Shown: positions 6,457-6,543 of the stretch, piece by piece | Layout of the letters: each line of letters begins with the position of its first letter | How positions within the stretch are numbered: the first letter of the stretch is position 1 | From: Sphaerochaetaceae bacterium | GTDB taxonomy: Bacteria; Spirochaetota; Spirochaetia; Sphaerochaetales; Sphaerochaetaceae | Assembly: GCA_016302165.1 (NCBI GenBank) | Contig: JAEDOD010000096.1 | Span: 1-6,543, forward strand | DNA: 6,543 bases | Reading direction: 5' to 3' | Program-made: the position numbers and the translations under genes | Notes under the pieces: model-generated | Told to the model about the DNA's origin: nothing | Databases searched by the model: none | What the model saw: only the letters and a program-made list of their open reading frames with translations

Positions 6457-6461
6457 AGGAG
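6457..6461 (+). promoter_or_regulatory. Ribosome binding site of the right-edge gene
   Basis: AGGAG stands eight bases before the ATG at 6470, a standard spacing, and supports a real gene start at the window edge. Confidence 0.7.
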
Positions 6462-6469
6462 AAAGAGAT

Positions 6470-6543
6470 ATGGGAACATACGTAAACCCTGGGACTGAGA
6501 GGTTTAGAATATCAAGGAATAGCAGATTCTATGTCGATAAATC
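6470..6543 (+). CDS. Start of an AAA-ATPase-like / PD-(D/E)XK nuclease-like family protein (partial, cut by window end)
   Basis: Only 24 codons and two bases are present. The protein begins MGTYVNPGTERF and continues to FYVDK at residues 20-24. The layout MGxYxNPGxxxF, then about eight residues, then a YVDK box matches the N-terminus of the AAA-ATPase-like proteins (PF09820, often with a C-terminal PD-(D/E)XK nuclease-like DUF1703 region), which are abundant as paralogous sets in anaerobic gut bacteria. Residues 13-19 (RISRNSR) are more basic than the usual version as I remember it. AGGAG eight bases upstream supports the start. Biological function of the family is unsettled. The call depends on short N-terminal similarity, and the rest of the gene, including whether it is intact, lies outside the window. 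Confidence 0.72.
   Translation, partial: MGTYVNPGTERFRISRNSRFYVDK

Larger units (their letters stand above)
6214..6469 (+). other. Intergenic region between divergent genes
   Basis: These 256 bases separate the minus-strand NifX-like gene from the plus-strand gene at the right edge and should hold both promoters. Plus-strand open readings that enter it from 5' end without ribosome sites or family resemblance. A perfect 10-base palindrome, CAACATGTTG, lies at 6317-6326 and could be an operator, but is short enough to be chance. No RNA gene or terminator was recognised. Confidence 0.5.

Overview
The window carries six genes or gene parts in three groups: a monocistronic metal-handling GTPase and a two-gene ABC exporter operon on the plus strand, a two-gene minus-strand unit that meets the ABC operon tail to tail, and the first 24 codons of a further plus-strand gene at the right edge. 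Base composition is moderate. Arginine is written mostly AGA/AGG and glycine often GGA. The protein set (a dinitrogenase-cofactor-like small Cys-rich protein, a heterodimeric ABC exporter, an AAA-ATPase-like/PD-(D/E)XK family start) would suit an anaerobic, host-associated bacterium such as a Bacillota or Spirochaetota member. That is a weak inference, and no rRNA or lineage marker is present.

Left part (1-1505): after about 165 bases without a supported gene comes a COG0523-family (CobW/YciC/ZigA/YjiA-like) G3E GTPase. It has an intact Walker A, CxCC and NKTD set and a CobW C-terminal domain. A 55-residue linker between the domains holds 30 histidines, partly built from a 12-residue tandem repeat. 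A good hairpin terminator follows.

Centre (1503-5024): two half-transporter ABC genes are joined by an ATGA overlap. Their nucleotide-binding motifs are complementary in the way known for heterodimeric exporters (BmrCD, TM287/288). The first protein has a degenerate Walker B/H-loop (Asp for Glu, Gln for His) but a good SGGQ signature. The second has the catalytic Glu and His but an altered SKGQ signature. One consensus and one degenerate ATP site are therefore expected.

Right part (5025-6543): the minus-strand unit encodes a small NifX/NifB-C-like protein with a Cys-rich tail, then, 13 bases on, a polytopic membrane protein resembling the DUF2238/YjdF-like group. The membrane gene's stop touches the ABC operon's stop (TGATCA). 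A 256-base region with no supported gene separates the minus-strand unit from the start of the last, plus-strand gene.

No CRISPR array, tRNA, rRNA or mobile element was seen. No clearly new system can be claimed. The items most worth a second look are the His-rich repeat linker, the pairing of the Cys-tailed NifX-like protein with the membrane protein, and possible leaderless starts on two genes that lack a proper Shine-Dalgarno.
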